Shown: in pieces, positions 61,568 to 64,000 of the stretch
Position numbering within the stretch: the first letter of the stretch is position 1
Layout of the letters: the number at the start of each line of letters is the position of its first letter
Source of the DNA: Lewinellaceae bacterium
GTDB taxonomy: Bacteria > Bacteroidota > Bacteroidia > Chitinophagales > Saprospiraceae
NCBI GenBank assembly: GCA_024644235.1
Contig: JAHELJ010000024.1
Location: forward strand, 1-64,000
Reading direction: 5' to 3'
Length of the DNA stretch: 64,000 nt
Position numbers and translations under genes: made by a program
Notes under the pieces: model-generated
What the model saw: the letters and a program-made list of their open reading frames with translations, nothing else
What the model was told of the DNA's origin: nothing
Database searches by the model: none

Positions 61568-62695
61568 ATGGTAAAACTGACACAACTCTTATTCATTTTT
61601 TTGCTATTCTATTCGTGTGGGACTACTGATCATTCAGCCCAAGTTCTCAAACAGAATCTCAAAATGACCGGTGGTATTGATGCCTGGCAAAATCTGGAAC
61701 AGATCAAAATCATTTCCAAAATATCAACCGAAATTGGAGGGAATACAGTGTCTACTGTTTCTGAAGTACGCAAGATAGCTATACCCAGTTTACAGCGGAC
61801 GGAAACCTATCTTCAAGATTCCATGATACAGATGACTATCACCAACGATGCCGGAAGTTACTTTTACAAAATAGCTGACGGCAAACCTATCGCCTCTACA
61901 GCCATGGACTTAGAGGAAGTCTATATCAATTCATCTCTTGAACTGCTGGAACAATCTCATACCCTTGATGTTCAAGACACGCTTTTCAATGATATTTCTG
62001 TGACCAATCTGCTTGATACTTCCTCCGGAGTCTCTTATCTCTATGACAAGAACAATGGACATCTTATTGCTCAAATTGAACCCTCAGCCTATGGCACCGG
62101 TGTTCGCCATTTTAGCGAGTTTAAGTCGGTAGGTAAATTTACCTTTCCATATGGGGAAGTCTATTCTGTACCTGGATCAGGTTATCGTACCATCCGTGAA
62201 GTAGAGGAGATTGAATTGATGCTCCAGTTCGGATCTGAAGAATTCCTACATGACGACAGCTGGCAAGTGATAAAAAATGGGGAAACAATACCTGATTTCC
62301 AGGTGGCTATATTTCCCACAGGTGAAAAACTCGCTAAGGAAGATCTTCTCGGAAAGACCACCCTCATTGATTTTTGGGCTACCTGGTGCAAACCCTGCAT
62401 AGCCGAATTTCCAAACATCCGATCTGCCTACGAAAGATTCCAGCTTTCCGGCTTTGAGGTATTAAGCATCTCTTTAGATCAAAACCAGGATATGCTCGTA
62501 AGCTTTCTGGAGGACGAAGATTTACCATGGATCAATGCCTACGAACCAAAAGGATTTGAGAGTGAATTGGCCAGCGATTTTCAGCTTGCGGCAATTCCCA
62601 AACCAATATTGGTAGACCAAAATGGAATCATTATCGCCGTAGATAAGGAAGCAACCGGCGAGGGATTGAATAAATTGCTGGAAGCTATTTTTTAG
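61568..62695 (+). CDS. TlpA-like thioredoxin-domain lipoprotein
   Basis: A 375-residue lipoprotein (lipobox YSC, C17) with an N-terminal beta-rich part of about 220 residues (LolA-like in appearance) and a C-terminal thioredoxin domain. The redox motif is WCKPC in TLIDFWATWCKPCIAEF, and the cis-Pro is in AIPKPILV. It would reduce or isomerise disulfides in the periplasm, as TlpA/ResA proteins do. The N-terminal part may bind a substrate or lipid. The FkbM gene begins 8 nt after its stop. Confidence 0.9.
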   Translation: MVKLTQLLFIFLLFYSCGTTDHSAQVLKQNLKMTGGIDAWQNLEQIKIISKISTEIGGNTVSTVSEVRKIAIPSLQRTETYLQDSMIQMTITNDAGSYFYKIADGKPIASTAMDLEEVYINSSLELLEQSHTLDVQDTLFNDISVTNLLDTSSGVSYLYDKNNGHLIAQIEPSAYGTGVRHFSEFKSVGKFTFPYGEVYSVPGSGYRTIREVEEIELMLQFGSEEFLHDDSWQVIKNGETIPDFQVAIFPTGEKLAKEDLLGKTTLIDFWATWCKPCIAEFPNIRSAYERFQLSGFEVLSISLDQNQDMLVSFLEDEDLPWINAYEPKGFESELASDFQLAAIPKPILVDQNGIIIAVDKEATGEGLNKLLEAIF

Positions 62696-62703
62696 CCAAC
62701 GCC

Positions 62704-63555
62704 ATGATCAATGGCCTCCCGGTGAAGATTAATATCAATAATGCAAGCTTCGAGGTCACAGAAGATGAACCCTTCTGGGAATTCCTCAATGGTGGAAATT
62801 GGGAACCCGGCACATTCAATGTTTTGGAATCGTGCCTGGAACCGGATAATATCTTTATAGACATTGGCGCCTGGATTGGTCCCGTTACCCTCTTTGCTGC
62901 GGCCAAAGGTGCTCGTGTAATTGCACTAGAACCGGATCCTCTAGCCCACCAAAAACTACTGCAAAACATCGAATTGAATCCCGGTCTCAGGGATCGAATC
63001 AAAGTACTTCCGGTTGCCATTTCTGCAAGTTTAGGCAGCAGCACATTGTATGCCCGAAGCCAATACGGTACATCTAGTTCCAGCCTCCTTAAGCGGACCC
63101 GGGACAAACTGTCTGATCAAATCGTAGAGACGATGACACTTGAAAAACTTCTTCATGATCTAGAGGTAAAGCCTGATCAAATATCACTGATCAAAATCGA
63201 TATTGAAGGAGGAGAATTCGGGAGCCTTCCAGAATTGGGAATGACGTGTAAAAAGATGAGAGTCCCGACCGTATTGGTCTCGCTTCATTATGCTCACTTG
63301 ATCGAACACTTTTATCAAACTGCGATCGGAATCAGAGTCATTAGCCTTGCATGCATGAAATTGGAGCACCTATTGGGTTTCTCCTTCTTCAATAAGAGAC
63401 TGATTGCAACAGCCCGGGAGGCTTTAAAAAGCATGGACCATTATCCCAATCGATATACACTTGAAGGCAGACAAATTGAAATAAAAGAATTGAAGGCCTC
63501 GCCCTGGAAATTTTCTGATATTGTATTTACTTATCGATCCGGTCTGAACGTATAG
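62704..63555 (+). CDS. FkbM-family methyltransferase
   Basis: A 283-residue SAM-dependent methyltransferase of the FkbM family. Motif I is IFIDIGAWIGPVTLFAAAKG, the acidic loop VIALEPDPLAHQKL follows, and SLIKIDIEGGE is the family signature near residue 160. FkbM proteins O-methylate sugars, polyketides or lipids. It lies 8 nt after the TlpA-like gene and 4 nt before the esterase gene, so they form a short run. Confidence 0.92.
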   Translation: MINGLPVKININNASFEVTEDEPFWEFLNGGNWEPGTFNVLESCLEPDNIFIDIGAWIGPVTLFAAAKGARVIALEPDPLAHQKLLQNIELNPGLRDRIKVLPVAISASLGSSTLYARSQYGTSSSSLLKRTRDKLSDQIVETMTLEKLLHDLEVKPDQISLIKIDIEGGEFGSLPELGMTCKKMRVPTVLVSLHYAHLIEHFYQTAIGIRVISLACMKLEHLLGFSFFNKRLIATAREALKSMDHYPNRYTLEGRQIEIKELKASPWKFSDIVFTYRSGLNV

Positions 63556-63559
63556 TGCA

Positions 63560-64000
63560 ATGAAGATTCTGAAAATTTTGACTCCTGCCCTTTTCTTCTT
63601 CCTGGGCACCCTTGCTGCCCAACCCATCTATGATGAATCCAAAGTGCCAGCATACGAACTGCCAGATCTCCTCACCTCTGATGGTGGGCAGTCGATTGAA
63701 GATCAATCTGATTGGATGGACATCAGGCGACCTGAGATCCTGCAGAAATTCAGTGATTTCGTATACGGATCTTATCCGCTTAATATCGTACAAACCGAAG
63801 TCTCCCGGGTCGATGTGGCGACCGAAGCACTCGATGGAGTGGCCATAAGAAAGCAGATCACTATTCATTTTGTGCACGAAGGCGATACAGCGGATATGTC
63901 TGTTCTGATCTATTTACCCAAGGCGGATCCAAATCCAACTCCGATTTTTTTTGGGCTTAACTTTTATGGAAATCATACCATCCACGTGGATTCGGGCATA
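63560..64000 (+). CDS. CE15-like glucuronoyl/acetyl esterase, cut by the window edge
   Basis: Open from the ATG at 63560 to the end of the window (147 codons, no stop). A signal peptide is visible (MKILKILTPALFFFLGTLAA). The segment RPEILQKFSDFVYGSYPL followed by a beta-strand domain and MSVLIYLPKADPNPTPIFFGLNFYGNHTI resembles the N-terminus of CE15 glucuronoyl esterases, which cleave ester bonds between glucuronic acid and lignin or other groups. The catalytic Ser, Glu and His would lie beyond the edge. Confidence 0.75.
   Translation, partial: MKILKILTPALFFFLGTLAAQPIYDESKVPAYELPDLLTSDGGQSIEDQSDWMDIRRPEILQKFSDFVYGSYPLNIVQTEVSRVDVATEALDGVAIRKQITIHFVHEGDTADMSVLIYLPKADPNPTPIFFGLNFYGNHTIHVDSGI

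Noticed and set aside
61270..61596. Minus-strand 108-codon frame and plus-strand 103-codon frame (61000-61311) across the hairpin array
   Set aside because: They are composed of the translated repeats; identical peptide blocks simply reflect the duplicated DNA.

Overview
The window looks like a chromosomal segment of a free-living member of the Bacteroidota, possibly Saprospiria-like. The signs are genes without clear Shine-Dalgarno sequences, many lipoprotein and Tat-type signal sequences, a DUF2911 protein, SusCD-free secreted enzymes, and a secreted protein whose C-terminal tail resembles the coat-hanger-type tails common in Saprospiria. The taxonomic call is inference from protein style; no rRNA or tRNA gene is visible.

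Layout. 1-1.8 kb: an A+T-rich, cassette-like block holding a metallo-beta-lactamase-fold hydrolase and a higB-higA toxin-antitoxin pair. A stem-loop element sits on each side of higBA. 1.8-16 kb: ordinary accessory metabolism, with two serine hydrolases, two DinB-like proteins, a PaiB-like flavoprotein, a covalent-FAD oxidase, a 1000-residue cyclase/NB-ARC/TPR regulator, small membrane proteins and a hydroxyacid-oxoacid transhydrogenase. 16.5-20.6 kb: a cold-shock protein with a clear terminator, then a translationally coupled Na+/solute symporter and YtcJ-type amidohydrolase.

20.8-31.7 kb (minus strand): the most coherent system in the window, an apparently complete reductive pyrimidine-degradation operon. 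Read in transcription order it encodes malonate/methylmalonate-semialdehyde dehydrogenase, a class III aminotransferase, an NCS1 nucleobase transporter with an unusual periplasmic insertion of about 100 residues, dihydropyrimidinase, beta-ureidopropionase, PreT, PreA and a yeast-FCY1-like cytosine deaminase. Together these would import cytosine or uracil and convert it through dihydrouracil, N-carbamoyl-beta-alanine, beta-alanine and malonate semialdehyde to acetyl-CoA, releasing ammonia and CO2. An SRPBCC-fold protein trails the operon.

32-46 kb: an arylsulfotransferase-like lipoprotein, a sulfotransferase, a WD40 lipoprotein with an FKBP-type isomerase, a second cyclase/TolB-like/TPR regulator, an SsuD-like flavin monooxygenase with a Na+/solute symporter, a lipid module (repeat protein, LpxL-like acyltransferase, desaturase), a sulfatase and small enzymes. 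46.5-52 kb (minus): a membrane polyferredoxin with a FAD/NAD oxidoreductase, a DUF2911 protein and a Tat-exported Gfo/Idh/MocA oxidoreductase. 52-64 kb: a sulfotransferase, a VOC protein, an S9 peptidase followed by a MerB-like protein and a GNAT acetyltransferase, a gluconate-dehydrogenase-type subunit 3/GMC pair with a polysaccharide deacetylase, a secreted adhesin-like protein, a non-coding array of repeated hairpins (61.0-61.5 kb), a TlpA-like lipoprotein, an FkbM methyltransferase and the start of a CE15-like esterase cut by the window edge.

The best candidates for something undescribed are the NCS1 transporter with its inserted periplasmic domain, the modular hairpin array near 61 kb, the hairpin-bounded higBA cassette, and the MerB-fold protein with a three-cysteine active site.
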